Below, piece after piece: positions 35,272-43,488 of a stretch of DNA of 64,000 nucleotides. Source of the stretch: Methylopila sp. M107 (GTDB lineage Bacteria; Pseudomonadota; Alphaproteobacteria; Rhizobiales; Methylopilaceae). Position 1 is the first letter of the stretch; every line of letters begins with the position of its first letter. Location of the stretch: assembly GCF_000384475.1 (NCBI RefSeq), contig NZ_ARWB01000001.1, positions 598,022 to 662,021 on the forward strand, given 5' to 3'. Under the pieces are notes generated by a model, which was given only the letters and a program-made list of their open reading frames with translations, did not search any database and had not been told where the DNA came from. The translations under genes and the position numbers were made by a program.

Positions 35272-36039
35272 TCAGACGTGGAGATAGGCGGGATGCCAGG
35301 ACAGCGTCGCGCGTTCGAGCAGCTTGGCGATCGAGTCGGCGAGCTTGCCGAGCAGCGCGTAGATCAGGATCGCGAACACCACGACGTCGACCAGCATGAA
35401 CTCGCGGGCGTTCATCGCCATGTAGCCGAGCCCCGAGGAGGCCGAGATCGTCTCGGCGACGATCAGCGTCAGCCACATGATGCCGAGCGCGTAGCGCAGC
35501 CCGACGAAGATCGAGGGCAAGGCCCCCGGCAGCACGACGCGGGAGAACAGCGCCCAGGACGACATGCCGTAGGCGCGGCCCATCTCGACCAGCTGGCTGT
35601 CCACGGTGCGGATGCCGTGCAGCGTGTTGAGGTAGATCGGGAAGAACACGCCTAGCGCGACGAGGAAGATCTTGGCGGTCTCGTCGATGCCGAACCACAG
35701 GATCACGAGCGGGATCATCGCGAGATGCGGCACCGTGCGGATCATCTGCAGGGTCGGGTCGGTCAGGCGTTCCGACAGGCGCGACAGGCCGTTGGCGAGG
35801 CCGAGCGAAAAGCCGATGCCGCCGCCGATGACGAGGCCGACCAGCGCCCGCCACGCCGAGATGCCGATGTTGGTCCAGAGCTCGCCCGACAGCGCGAGCC
35901 GCCAGCCGGCGAGGGCGATCGCGGTCGGCGCGGGCAGGATCTCGGTCTTGATCAGCCCGGCGCTCGCCAGCGCCTGCCAGAGAGCGATGAGGCCCACCGG
36001 GATGATGAAAGACTGCAGTGAGCGGGCGTCGAACTTCAT
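35272..36039 (-). CDS. ssuC: Sulfonate ABC transporter permease
   Basis: Inner-membrane permease of about 255 residues with six hydrophobic segments. The EAA-type loop is visible as [30 protein letters not shown] around residue 165. ATG 36039 ([11 protein letters not shown]) has GGAAC upstream; earlier in-frame starts reach into the AT-rich promoter region and are unlikely. It is the first gene of the six-gene ssu operon. The AT-rich block at 36091-36124 is the only candidate control region. Confidence 0.93.
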   Translation of the reverse strand: MKFDARSLQSFIIPVGLIALWQALASAGLIKTEILPAPTAIALAGWRLALSGELWTNIGISAWRALVGLVIGGGIGFSLGLANGLSRLSERLTDPTLQMIRTVPHLAMIPLVILWFGIDETAKIFLVALGVFFPIYLNTLHGIRTVDSQLVEMGRAYGMSSWALFSRVVLPGALPSIFVGLRYALGIMWLTLIVAETISASSGLGYMAMNAREFMLVDVVVFAILIYALLGKLADSIAKLLERATLSWHPAYLHV

Positions 36040-36090
36040 CGCGTTCCGTCGTTTTGCAAGTGACCGAGGGCGGCCCAGCGAGCCGAACGT

Positions 36091-36124
36091 GGTCAATTCC
36101 TCACAATCTATAATTAGAGTCAAC
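36091..36124 (-). promoter_or_regulatory. AT-rich control region of the ssu operon
   Basis: Between the divergent ssuC and AmpG-like genes. Coding-strand TTGAC occurs twice, 27 bases apart, bracketing CTCTAATTATAG, an imperfect palindrome. TTGAC could be a -35 element or repeated activator sites. Its composition differs sharply from the surroundings. No named regulator is claimed. Confidence 0.4.
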
Positions 36125-36254
36125 ATTACATCTCGCGGCTGCGTTCCGCTGTCAAGCGGTGGCATGCCTCGGCCGCGCTGGCGCTTGCGACACGAATCCG
36201 CCAAGGAGATGAGGCCTGTGGCGCGACCGACGGGCGGATCCGAAAGGCGGCGGA

Positions 36255-37529
36255 ATGAGCGAGATGTCGCAGGCGCATGGCGGCGCGGCCTCCATTGCAT
36301 GGAAGCGCCTCGCGAGCGGGGTGCTCGGTTACGCGGCCGGACTGCCCTTCCTGCTCGTGCTCAGCACCTTCGCGTTCTGGCTGCGGGAGGCGGGCGTCGG
36401 TCTCGAGGCGATCGGCATGCTGTCCTGGGCGAGCATCGCCTACAGCCTGAAATTCATCATCGCCCCGTTCATGGACACCTATGCGCTGGGCCCTCTCGGC
36501 CGCGCGCTCGGCCGCCGCCGCGCCTGGATCCTGCTCGCGCAGATCGGCGTCGTCCTCGGGCTCGCCGGCATGGCGTCGAGCGATCCGGCCGTCGGGCTGC
36601 CGCTCGCTGCGGTCGCCTGCTTCCTCACCGCCGCCTGCTCGGCGACGCAGGACGCCGCGATCGACGGCTGGCGCGTCGAGGTGGCGGGCACGGAAGAGCA
36701 GGGTCTTCTGGTCGCGGCATATCAGCTCGGCTATCGGCTCGCGCTGCTGACCGCCGGCGCCGGCGCGCTCTACCTCGCGCAGGATTTCGGCTGGGGCGCG
36801 GCGTACTCCGCCATGGCGCTCATCATGGTTCTGGTGGCGGCGCTCACCATCCTGCTGATCCCGCGCACCGCCCGCGACGACGAGCCGCGCGAGCCGAAGA
36901 CGCCGTCGCAGGCGCTCCGCGCGCCGCTGACGGACCTCTGGGCGCTGGTCGCGACCACGCCGCTCGTGGCGCTGCTGATGATCGGCCTCTACCGGATGCC
37001 GGACCAGCTCGCCAACGTGATGTCCTCGCCGCTCTACAAGGACCTCGGCTTCTCCAACAAGGAGATCGCGAGCGTCACGAAGGTGTTCGGCATCGTGCTC
37101 AGCATCTTCGGCGCGTTCGTCGGCGGCTTCATGCTGACGCGCATGTCGGTGAAGCGGGTGCTGGTCATCGGAATCGTGGCGTCCGCCGCCACGAACCTGT
37201 TCTACGGCGCGCTCGCGCAGGTCGGCCACAGCCTGCCGATGCTCGCCGCCACGATCGGCTTCGACAACGTCGCCTCGTCGATCGCGGGCACGGCGCTCAT
37301 CGCCTTCATGTCGAAGCTCGCGGCCTCCGAATTTTCGGCCACCCGCTACGCCGTGCTGAGCTCGATCTACGCGCTGCCGGGGCATCTGCTCGCCGGCGGC
37401 TCCGGCTTCGTGGCGCAGGCGACTGGGTATCCGACCTACTTCTTCCTGACGTTCCTGACGGGTCTCCCGGCGCTGATCCTGTGCCTGATGCTGAAGGACG
37501 ACAGCGGGCCGAAGACGCGGGAAGACTGA
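36255..37529 (+). CDS. AmpG-like MFS permease (muropeptide/anhydromuropeptide uptake)
   Basis: A 424-residue inner-membrane transporter with about 12 hydrophobic segments. Features of AmpG are LPFLLVLSTFAFWLREAGV, SLKFIIAPFMDTY, the conserved ATQDAAIDGWRVE near residue 138 and YRMPDQLANVMSSPLYKDLGFS, also typical. These transporters import N-acetylglucosaminyl-anhydromuramyl peptides released by transglycosylases such as the one at 22.5 kb. ATG 36255 has AAAGGCGG upstream. It is divergent from the ssu operon. Exact substrate is inferred from family. Confidence 0.88.
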   Translation: MSEMSQAHGGAASIAWKRLASGVLGYAAGLPFLLVLSTFAFWLREAGVGLEAIGMLSWASIAYSLKFIIAPFMDTYALGPLGRALGRRRAWILLAQIGVVLGLAGMASSDPAVGLPLAAVACFLTAACSATQDAAIDGWRVEVAGTEEQGLLVAAYQLGYRLALLTAGAGALYLAQDFGWGAAYSAMALIMVLVAALTILLIPRTARDDEPREPKTPSQALRAPLTDLWALVATTPLVALLMIGLYRMPDQLANVMSSPLYKDLGFSNKEIASVTKVFGIVLSIFGAFVGGFMLTRMSVKRVLVIGIVASAATNLFYGALAQVGHSLPMLAATIGFDNVASSIAGTALIAFMSKLAASEFSATRYAVLSSIYALPGHLLAGGSGFVAQATGYPTYFFLTFLTGLPALILCLMLKDDSGPKTRED

Positions 37530-37533
37530 GCCC

Positions 37534-37654
37534 CTCTTGTCCCGGCCTTGAGCCGGGACCCAGACCCGCCGAGGGCTCAAAAGAAGGCTTCGAGCTTTCA
37601 ATACCGCCCGGGCGCGTCGAGCGTCTGGGTCCCGGCTCAAGGCCGGGACAAGAG
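37534..37654. repeat. Dispersed inverted-repeat element, family A copy 2
   Basis: Perfect 32-base arms (37534-37565 and 37623-37654; outer ends CTCTTGTCCCGG and CCGGGACAAGAG) around 57 bases. Each arm is itself a palindrome around CCGGCCTTGAGCCGG. Copy 1 is at 1106-1223 with the same outer sequence. It fills the spacer between the convergent ampG-like and ggt genes. Confidence 0.85.
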
Positions 37655-37665
37655 TAGCGGACGCG

Positions 37666-39252
37666 TTAGTGGCCCAGCGCCATCCCGTCCTTGCGCGGGT
37701 CCGACCCGCCGCGCAGCAGCCCGCGTTCGCGGTCGATCCAGATCGCCTGCGCGCCGCCGATCGGGCTCGCGGCTGTCTGCACGCGGTGGCCCATGGCGGC
37801 GAGCCGCTTCAGCGTCGTGGCGTCGACCGTGGGCTCGACTTCCAGCACGCCGTCGAAGGCGAAGCTGCGCGGCGCGTCGATCGCCGCCTGCAGGTCGAGG
37901 CCCCGGTCCAGCACGCCGGACAAAAACGCCGCCTGGCCAGCCGCCTGGTAGTGCCCGCCCATCACGCCGAACGGCATGAGGGTCTCGCCATCCTTGCGCA
38001 GCATCGCCGGGATGATGGTGTGCATCGGGCGCTTGCGCGGGCCGATGGCGTTCGGATGGCCCTCGATCACCCGGAACGAAAATCCGCGGCTGTGCAGAAG
38101 CACGCCGGACGTCGGCTCCAGCCGCGTCGAGCCAAAACCGTGGAACAGCGAGTTGATGAACGACACCGCATTGCCGTCGCGGTCGACGACCGAGAGATAG
38201 ACCGTGTCCTTGTGCTCGGGCTCGTTCCAGAGCGCGGGCCGTCCCGCGCGCACGCGCGAAATCCTTCCACGCAACGTCGCGGTCGTCGCCTCCGACAGCA
38301 GCGTCTCGACGGGATACGGCAGATGCGCCGGATCTCCGATCAGCGCGTCGCGATGATGATAGGCGAGCTTGGTCGCCTCTGCGTGGATGTGGATGCGGTC
38401 GGCGAGCGAGAGCCCATCCGACAGGTCGAAGCCGCTGATGGCGTTGAGGATCATCAGCGCCGCGACGCCCTGGCCGTTGGGCGGGCATTCATAGACGTCG
38501 TAGCCGCGATAACGGGTCGAGATCGGCTCGACATATGTCGCGGCGGTCTCGCCGTCCGCGAAATCGTCGAGCGTGTGAAGCCCGCCGAGCGCTTTCAGCC
38601 GCGCCGTCAGGGCTTCGGCGACCGCGCCCCGATAGAACGCGCCGGCGCCGTCGCGGGCGATGGCGCGGAGCGTCTTGCCGAGCGCCGGCTGCGCGTGGCG
38701 GTCGCCCTCGCGCGGGGCCGCGCCGCCGGGCAGGAACAGGGCGCCTGCGTGCTCGTCTTCGGCCAGCAGCGCCGCCGCGTTCGCCCAGTCATAGGCGACG
38801 CGCGCGGTGACCGGATAGCCATCCTCGGCGTAGGTGATGGCGTCGCGAAACAGCCGGTCGACCGGCAGCGAGCCGTGATCGGCATGCAGCCTCACCCATG
38901 CCGCGATCGCGCCGGGGATCGTCACGGCATGCGGGCTGGTCTGCGGGATCTCGTTCAGCCCCAACGCTTTCAGCGCGTCGACCGAGGCCGCCGCCGGCGC
39001 CCGACCGCTGCCGTTGAGCGCGATCACGTCGCGGCCTGCAGGCGCATAGAGGACAAAACAGTCGCCGCCGATCCCGGTCATCTGCGGCTCGACCACGCAT
39101 TGCGTCGCGACCGCCGCGATCGCGGCGTCGACGGCGTTCCCGCCCTCGCGCAGCACCGCGAGACCGGTCGCGGTCGCGAGCGGATGCGAGGTCGCGATCA
39201 TGGCGTTCGACGACAGAGCGAGGCTGCGGCTGGGGCGGAACAGGTCTCTCAT
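37666..39252 (-). CDS. ggt: Gamma-glutamyltransferase
   Basis: An N-terminal-nucleophile hydrolase that cleaves glutathione and other gamma-glutamyl compounds. 528 residues. It has the large-subunit start SSNAMIATSHPLATATG, the gamma-glutamyl contact MTGIGGDCFVLYAP, and the autoprocessing site in HKDTVYLSVVDRDGNAVSF: Thr350 begins the small subunit and is the nucleophile. GVLLHSRGFSF, PRKRPMHTIIPAML and PFGVMGGHYQAAGQ are small-subunit motifs. No signal peptide is visible, so it is probably cytoplasmic, unlike many periplasmic GGTs. ATG 39252 overlaps the DUF423 stop by one base. Confidence 0.94.
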   Translation of the reverse strand: MRDLFRPSRSLALSSNAMIATSHPLATATGLAVLREGGNAVDAAIAAVATQCVVEPQMTGIGGDCFVLYAPAGRDVIALNGSGRAPAAASVDALKALGLNEIPQTSPHAVTIPGAIAAWVRLHADHGSLPVDRLFRDAITYAEDGYPVTARVAYDWANAAALLAEDEHAGALFLPGGAAPREGDRHAQPALGKTLRAIARDGAGAFYRGAVAEALTARLKALGGLHTLDDFADGETAATYVEPISTRYRGYDVYECPPNGQGVAALMILNAISGFDLSDGLSLADRIHIHAEATKLAYHHRDALIGDPAHLPYPVETLLSEATTATLRGRISRVRAGRPALWNEPEHKDTVYLSVVDRDGNAVSFINSLFHGFGSTRLEPTSGVLLHSRGFSFRVIEGHPNAIGPRKRPMHTIIPAMLRKDGETLMPFGVMGGHYQAAGQAAFLSGVLDRGLDLQAAIDAPRSFAFDGVLEVEPTVDATTLKRLAAMGHRVQTAASPIGGAQAIWIDRERGLLRGGSDPRKDGMALGH

Positions 39253-39635
39253 TACTTGCTCCTCGCGCCGCGCAGGCCGCCGACCGCTGCGCCGATCGAC
39301 AAAGCGAGCCAGCTCGCGATCAGGATGGTCCCGCCGACCGGCGCGGCGACGGGGACGGGGCTCGCGCCGAGCCAGACCCTGACCAGCAGGTCGCCGCTGA
39401 ACAGAAAAACCCCGAGCGCGATCCCCCAGGCCGGGATCGCGATGAGCCGGCCGAGCCCGAAGGCGCGCGCCGCCGCCGCGGCCCCGAGCAGCGCGCCGGC
39501 GTGCAGCATCAGGAACTGCGACGCCGTCCCGAGCCGCGCGTCGCCGGGCATGTGCGCCGCCGCCGCCGCGGTCGCGACGCCGACCGCGCCGTAGAGACCG
39601 GCGACGGCGACGAGGGGGAGGGGTGAGCGGGACAT
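39252..39635 (-). CDS. DUF423 family small membrane protein
   Basis: A 127-residue protein with four hydrophobic segments (PLPLVAVAGLYGAVGVATAAA, FLMLHAGALLGAAAAAR, IAIPAWGIALGVFLFSGDLLV and GGTILIASWLALSIGAAVGG), matching the YgdD/DUF423 pattern including the motif Q-F-L-M-L-H-A-G-A-L and GIALGVFLFSGDL. Function is unknown. ATG 39635 (MSRSPLPL) is preferred over upstream start options. The TAATG overlap with ggt shows they are in one transcript. Confidence 0.88.
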   Translation of the reverse strand: MSRSPLPLVAVAGLYGAVGVATAAAAAHMPGDARLGTASQFLMLHAGALLGAAAAARAFGLGRLIAIPAWGIALGVFLFSGDLLVRVWLGASPVPVAAPVGGTILIASWLALSIGAAVGGLRGARSK

Positions 39636-39708
39636 TTCAACGGTCTTCCCTGCATGGATGAACTGCGTTCTTCGAGACGCATCGCGTCTGTGCCCCCTCG
39701 CCACACAG

Positions 39709-39892
39709 GGCGGAACGCTTCTGCCCCCTCTCCCGCCAAGGCGGGAGAGGGTAAGGGTGAGGGGAGTCAGCGCTCAGGCTTCAAGAAACGCGCTTCCCAA
39801 GCGGACGACCTTCGTTCGGAAATTGCCGCGCCACATCCCCTCATCCTTACCTTCTCCCGCAGGCGGGAGAAGGGGGCGTCAGCGTCGCGCCT
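39709..39892. repeat. Dispersed inverted-repeat element, family B copy 2
   Basis: Full-length match to 2011-2195, sharing outer arms and interior segments (GGCGGGAGAGGGTAAGGGTG, CCCAAGCGGACG, GCGCCAC). It fills most of the spacer upstream of DUF423 and downstream of the aminopeptidase gene. Confidence 0.8.
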
Positions 39893-39926
39893 CGGAACAA
39901 GACGCGCGGCGCTGGAAACGTCGCCC

Positions 39927-41747
39927 TCACAGCGGCGCGCAAGCCGATTCCAGCCAGGCGCGGACCTCCTCGTCCAGCAGCGGACCGACCTCCTCCACCA
40001 CCCGCGCATGATAGAGGTCGAGCCACTTTCGCTCGTCGCCAGTGAGCAGCGCGATCTCGATCGCACGGCGGTCGATCGGCGCGAGCGTGATGGTTTCGAA
40101 GCCGCGCATCTCGCGCTCGGCGCCGGGAATGTCGCGCTTCTCGACCACGATCAGGTTCTCGGTGCGGATGCCGTAATGGCCTTCCTTGTAGTAGCCCGGC
40201 TCGTTGGAGAGGATCATGCCGGGCTCCAGCGTCGTGGTCCCGAGCTTCGAGATGCGCTGCGGGCCCTCATGGACCGAGAGGTACGAGCCGACGCCATGGC
40301 CGGTTCCGTGCTCAAAGTCGGTCCCGACGTCCCAGAGAAACCTGCGCGCAAAGGCGTCGAGCTGCGCGCCGCTCACCCCCTTCGGGAACACGGCCGTCGC
40401 GATCGCGATGTGTCCCTTGAGCACGCGGGTGAAGCGGTCGCGCAATTCCGGGCTCGCCTCGCCGATCACGACCGTTCTGGTGACGTCGGTCGTGCCGTCC
40501 TCGTATTGGGCGCCAGAGTCGATCAGGTAGAAGCCGGGCGTGAGCTTGCGGTTGGTGGCGCGCGTCACGCGGTAGTGCGGCAGGGCGGCGTTGGGCCCCG
40601 CCGCCGAGATCGAGTCGAACGAAACGTCCTTGAGCCGCCCCGTCTCGCGTCGAAACGTCTCGAGCGCCTCCGCGCAGACGATCTCGTCGATCTCGCCCTT
40701 CGGCGCCTCTTCGTCGAGCCAATGAAGGAAGCGCGCCAGCGCGGCCGCGTCGCGAAGATGCGCGACGCGCGCGCCGTTCAGCTCGCAGGCGTTCTTCACC
40801 GCCTTGAGCTTTGCGATCGGGTCCGCCCCGCGCTGAAGCTTCGCGCCCGCCGCTTCCAGCGCCCGCGCGAAGGCGACCGCGGAAGCCGACGCGTCGAGCC
40901 GAACCGTCGCGCCCTCGACGCCGAGCGTGCCGAGCGCTGTTTCGAGATCGCGCGGCTCGGCGATCTCGGTGGTTTCGGAGAGCGCGTCGCGCACGGCGTT
41001 CGAGAGCTTTCGGCCGTCGAGGAACACAGTCGGCCGGCCCTTCGCCGGGATGATGGCGAAGCCGAGCGGCAACGGCGTGTGCTTCACGTCGCCGCCGCGG
41101 ATGTTGAAGGCCCAGGCGAGGCAATGCGCGTCGGTGACGAGCAGGGCGTCGGCCTTCGATTTCGAAAGCTCTGCCTGAACACGGGCGAGCTTCGCCTGTG
41201 CGGTCTCGCCGGCGAACTTCTCGTCGTGCAGCGTCACCGCCGCATGCGGCGGGGCAGGGCGGTCCGCCCACAGGTCGTCGACCGGATTGCGATCGAGCGC
41301 GACGAGCGAAAGGCCCGCCGAAGTCGCGGCCTTCTTGAAGCGCTCGAAGCCATCGAGCGTGTGGAGTTTTGGATCGTAGCCGATCCGCTGGCCCTCCTTG
41401 CCGGCGTCTTTCAGCCAGTCCGACGGCGTCATGTCCGAGACGTTGACGGGCGTGAACGCCGCCGTGTCGACCTGGGTCCGCGCCTGCACCGTGTAGCGGC
41501 CGTCGACGAACAACGCGGCCTTCTCCGTCAGCACGATTACGAAGCCGAACGAGCCGGTGAAGCCCGTGAGCCAGGCGAGCCGCTCGGCCGCGGGCGGCAG
41601 GTATTCGTTCTGGTGCTCGTCGGCGCGCGGCAGCAGGAAGCCGTCGAGGCCCTTTTCCCTCAGCGCCTCGCGCAGCGCGGCGAGCCGGGGCGCGCCCTGG
41701 GACGGGTCGGCGGTCTCGTCGAAGGACTGGAACTGGGCTTCGAACAT
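39927..41747 (-). CDS. Xaa-Pro aminopeptidase (M24B, aminopeptidase P)
   Basis: Cleaves N-terminal residues preceding proline. From ATG 41747 the protein is 606 residues, the size of the long, three-domain eukaryotic-like/alphaproteobacterial type. The N-terminal creatinase-like domains end near residue 310, then the pita-bread catalytic domain shows YLIDSGAQYEDGTTDVTRTVV (metal-binding Asp pair), GTGHGVGSYLSVHEGP (His) and SNEPGYYKEGHYGIRTENLI (Glu pair). GAAG-type ribosome site GAAGGTCCCG precedes the ATG. The upstream in-frame extension lies in a repeat and is rejected. Confidence 0.93.
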   Translation of the reverse strand: MFEAQFQSFDETADPSQGAPRLAALREALREKGLDGFLLPRADEHQNEYLPPAAERLAWLTGFTGSFGFVIVLTEKAALFVDGRYTVQARTQVDTAAFTPVNVSDMTPSDWLKDAGKEGQRIGYDPKLHTLDGFERFKKAATSAGLSLVALDRNPVDDLWADRPAPPHAAVTLHDEKFAGETAQAKLARVQAELSKSKADALLVTDAHCLAWAFNIRGGDVKHTPLPLGFAIIPAKGRPTVFLDGRKLSNAVRDALSETTEIAEPRDLETALGTLGVEGATVRLDASASAVAFARALEAAGAKLQRGADPIAKLKAVKNACELNGARVAHLRDAAALARFLHWLDEEAPKGEIDEIVCAEALETFRRETGRLKDVSFDSISAAGPNAALPHYRVTRATNRKLTPGFYLIDSGAQYEDGTTDVTRTVVIGEASPELRDRFTRVLKGHIAIATAVFPKGVSGAQLDAFARRFLWDVGTDFEHGTGHGVGSYLSVHEGPQRISKLGTTTLEPGMILSNEPGYYKEGHYGIRTENLIVVEKRDIPGAEREMRGFETITLAPIDRRAIEIALLTGDERKWLDLYHARVVEEVGPLLDEEVRAWLESACAPL

Positions 41748-41780
41748 CGGGACCTTCCAGCATGGCGTGCGCAACGCGAC

Positions 41781-41866
41781 GTCATCCTCCGGCTTGACCG
41801 GAGGATCCACCGCAGGCGTAGAGCTGTACGCTCAACATGGATGGTCCGGTCAAGCCGGACCATGAC
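41781..41866. repeat. Dispersed inverted-repeat element, family G copy 1
   Basis: Ends GTCATCCTCCGGCTTGACCG and CCGGTCAAGCCGGACCATGA. The second copy at 42833-42918 is in the opposite orientation, so the two flank prmA. Confidence 0.75.
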
Positions 41867-41892
41867 GAGCTGGATCACCTTTGCGCTCGCGC

Positions 41893-42768
41893 TCAGTCCC
41901 GCAGCACCAGCGTCGACCAGCCTTCGAGCTGCAGCCCCTTCACGAGGGTGAGCCCCTCGGCCGTGTAGGCGGCGAGGACGCGCTCCTCCTCGTGGTTCAT
42001 CAATCCCGACAACACGACGCGCCCGTCAGCCGCGAGGTGGCGCTTCACGTCGGGCGCGAGCTCGACCAGCGGGCCAGCCAGAATGTTCGCGACGATCAGG
42101 TCGAACGGCCCCCGCTCGCCGAACGCCGGATGGTCGAAGCTCTCCGCGTGGATCGAGGTGACGAACGCGCCGGCGCCGTTCGCTTCCGCGTTCTCGCCGG
42201 CGATCCGGGCGGAGGTCTCGTCGATGTCGGTCGCGAGCACCGGCGATTGCTGCGCAAGGCCGATCGCGATCGCCAGCACGCCGGTGCCGGAGCCGAGGTC
42301 CAGAACCCGTTCGAACCGACGCTGGTTGAGCAGTTCGTCGATCGCGAGCAGGCAACCGCGCGTCGTGCCGTGATGGCCGGTGCCGAAGGCGAGCGCCGCC
42401 TCGATCTCGATGCCGATGACGTCTGGAGAAATCTTGTCGCGGTCGTGGGAGCCGTGGACCACGAAGCGGCCGGCCGGCACGGGCGTGAGCCCCGCGAGGC
42501 TCTTCGCGATCCAGTCGTGCTCGTCGATCGCGCCGGCCTCGAGCCTGAGCCCCGCCGATTCCGGCCCGAGCGCCTCGCGCATCGCGGAGGCGAGTTCCTC
42601 CGCCGCCATGTGGGGCTCGCCATAGACCTCGACGCGCCAGGCGTCCGGTCCGGTCTCGAAGGCGGAGATGGAGACCTCGCCGAACGGGAACGCGTCCTCC
42701 AGCACGTCGGAGACGCGGCGGGCGGTGGCTTCGTCGAGATCGAGGCGGATGACGGGGGATTGGGTCAC
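41893..42768 (-). CDS. prmA: Ribosomal protein L11 methyltransferase
   Basis: Trimethylates ribosomal protein L11 using S-adenosylmethionine. From GTG 42768 (VTQSPVIRLDLD, with GGAAAG upstream) the protein is 291 residues, the usual length. The SAM site is VLDLGSGTGVLAIAIGLAQQ near residue 158; PrmA-specific motifs are AFGTGHHGTTRGCLLAID near 135 and LIVANILAGPLVELAPDV near 225. Upstream ATGs at 42837 and 42858 fall in the spacer and flanking repeat and are less likely starts. Confidence 0.94.
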   Translation of the reverse strand: MTQSPVIRLDLDEATARRVSDVLEDAFPFGEVSISAFETGPDAWRVEVYGEPHMAAEELASAMREALGPESAGLRLEAGAIDEHDWIAKSLAGLTPVPAGRFVVHGSHDRDKISPDVIGIEIEAALAFGTGHHGTTRGCLLAIDELLNQRRFERVLDLGSGTGVLAIAIGLAQQSPVLATDIDETSARIAGENAEANGAGAFVTSIHAESFDHPAFGERGPFDLIVANILAGPLVELAPDVKRHLAADGRVVLSGLMNHEEERVLAAYTAEGLTLVKGLQLEGWSTLVLRD

Positions 42769-42832
42769 GCGGGGCTTTCCGGGAGGTTTTTTCGCCGGGA
42801 GCCATAGCCGGATCGGCGACCGAACGAAACTC

Positions 42833-42918
42833 GTCATGGTCCGGCCTGACCGGACCATCCATGCTGACGGTGGAGCTCGACGGTCGACCTGGGTCCTCCG
42901 GTCAAGCCGGAGGACGAC
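42833..42918. repeat. Dispersed inverted-repeat element, family G copy 2
   Basis: Ends GTCATGGTCCGGCCTGACCG and CCGGTCAAGCCGGAGGACGA, the reverse orientation of the copy at 41781-41866. Lies between the prmA start and a secreted protein gene. Confidence 0.75.
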
Positions 42919-42949
42919 GGCGGAGGGGGCGTCCCAGCTCCCGCTTCGC

Positions 42950-43450
42950 TCACCGTTCGTTCCGCGTCAGATGCTTGATCGCGCCGTTCAGCATTCCTTC
43001 GAAGTTGCGGCGCGCCATGGCCTTGTCGTTTGCCGAGCAGATGATCTGGCGCCGCTTGCCGGCGCGGTGCAGCATCGCGTTGACGAAATGATGCGTGCCG
43101 AGCGAGCCGGGGCCGAGCACGGCCTTGCGCTCGATCTCCACCACGTCGAAGCCGCCCACCGACCTGAGCTTCGCCTGTCCGATCGTGATCGGCGCGCCGG
43201 TCTCCGCGCTCTTGGCCTTGGCGATCTTCTCGTGCAGCGCCTGATACTCGCCGACGTTCATCATCGGCCCGTCCTGCGCGCCGGCGAGCGTGACGCGCGA
43301 GCCGAGCCCGCATTTCGAATAGTTCGTGCAGTCGAACGTCAGGACGCCCGGCGGATCCTCGACTTTGACCCAGTCGTCGAAGCTGAAGGCCGCCGCCGGG
43401 GTGGCGAGAACGAGGCTCCAGAGTCCGATCGCCGCCAACGCTCGCATCAT
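42950..43450 (-). CDS. Exported hypothetical protein
   Basis: A 166-residue protein with a signal peptide at residues 1-21 (MMRALAAIGLWSLVLATPAA). The mature part starts FSFDDWVKVEDPPG, has a cysteine pair in DCTNYSKCGLGSRV, an isolated third cysteine in QIICSANDK, and ends AIKHLTRNER. ATG 43450 is chosen; a long upstream extension would overlap the SHOCT gene in another frame. I cannot assign the family. It follows the SHOCT gene by about 40 bases on the same strand and may be co-transcribed. Confidence 0.65.
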   Translation of the reverse strand: MMRALAAIGLWSLVLATPAAAFSFDDWVKVEDPPGVLTFDCTNYSKCGLGSRVTLAGAQDGPMMNVGEYQALHEKIAKAKSAETGAPITIGQAKLRSVGGFDVVEIERKAVLGPGSLGTHHFVNAMLHRAGKRRQIICSANDKAMARRNFEGMLNGAIKHLTRNER

Positions 43451-43488
43451 GATCGTCTCCGCCCGACGTCTCCCGCAGTCGCGGCCGT

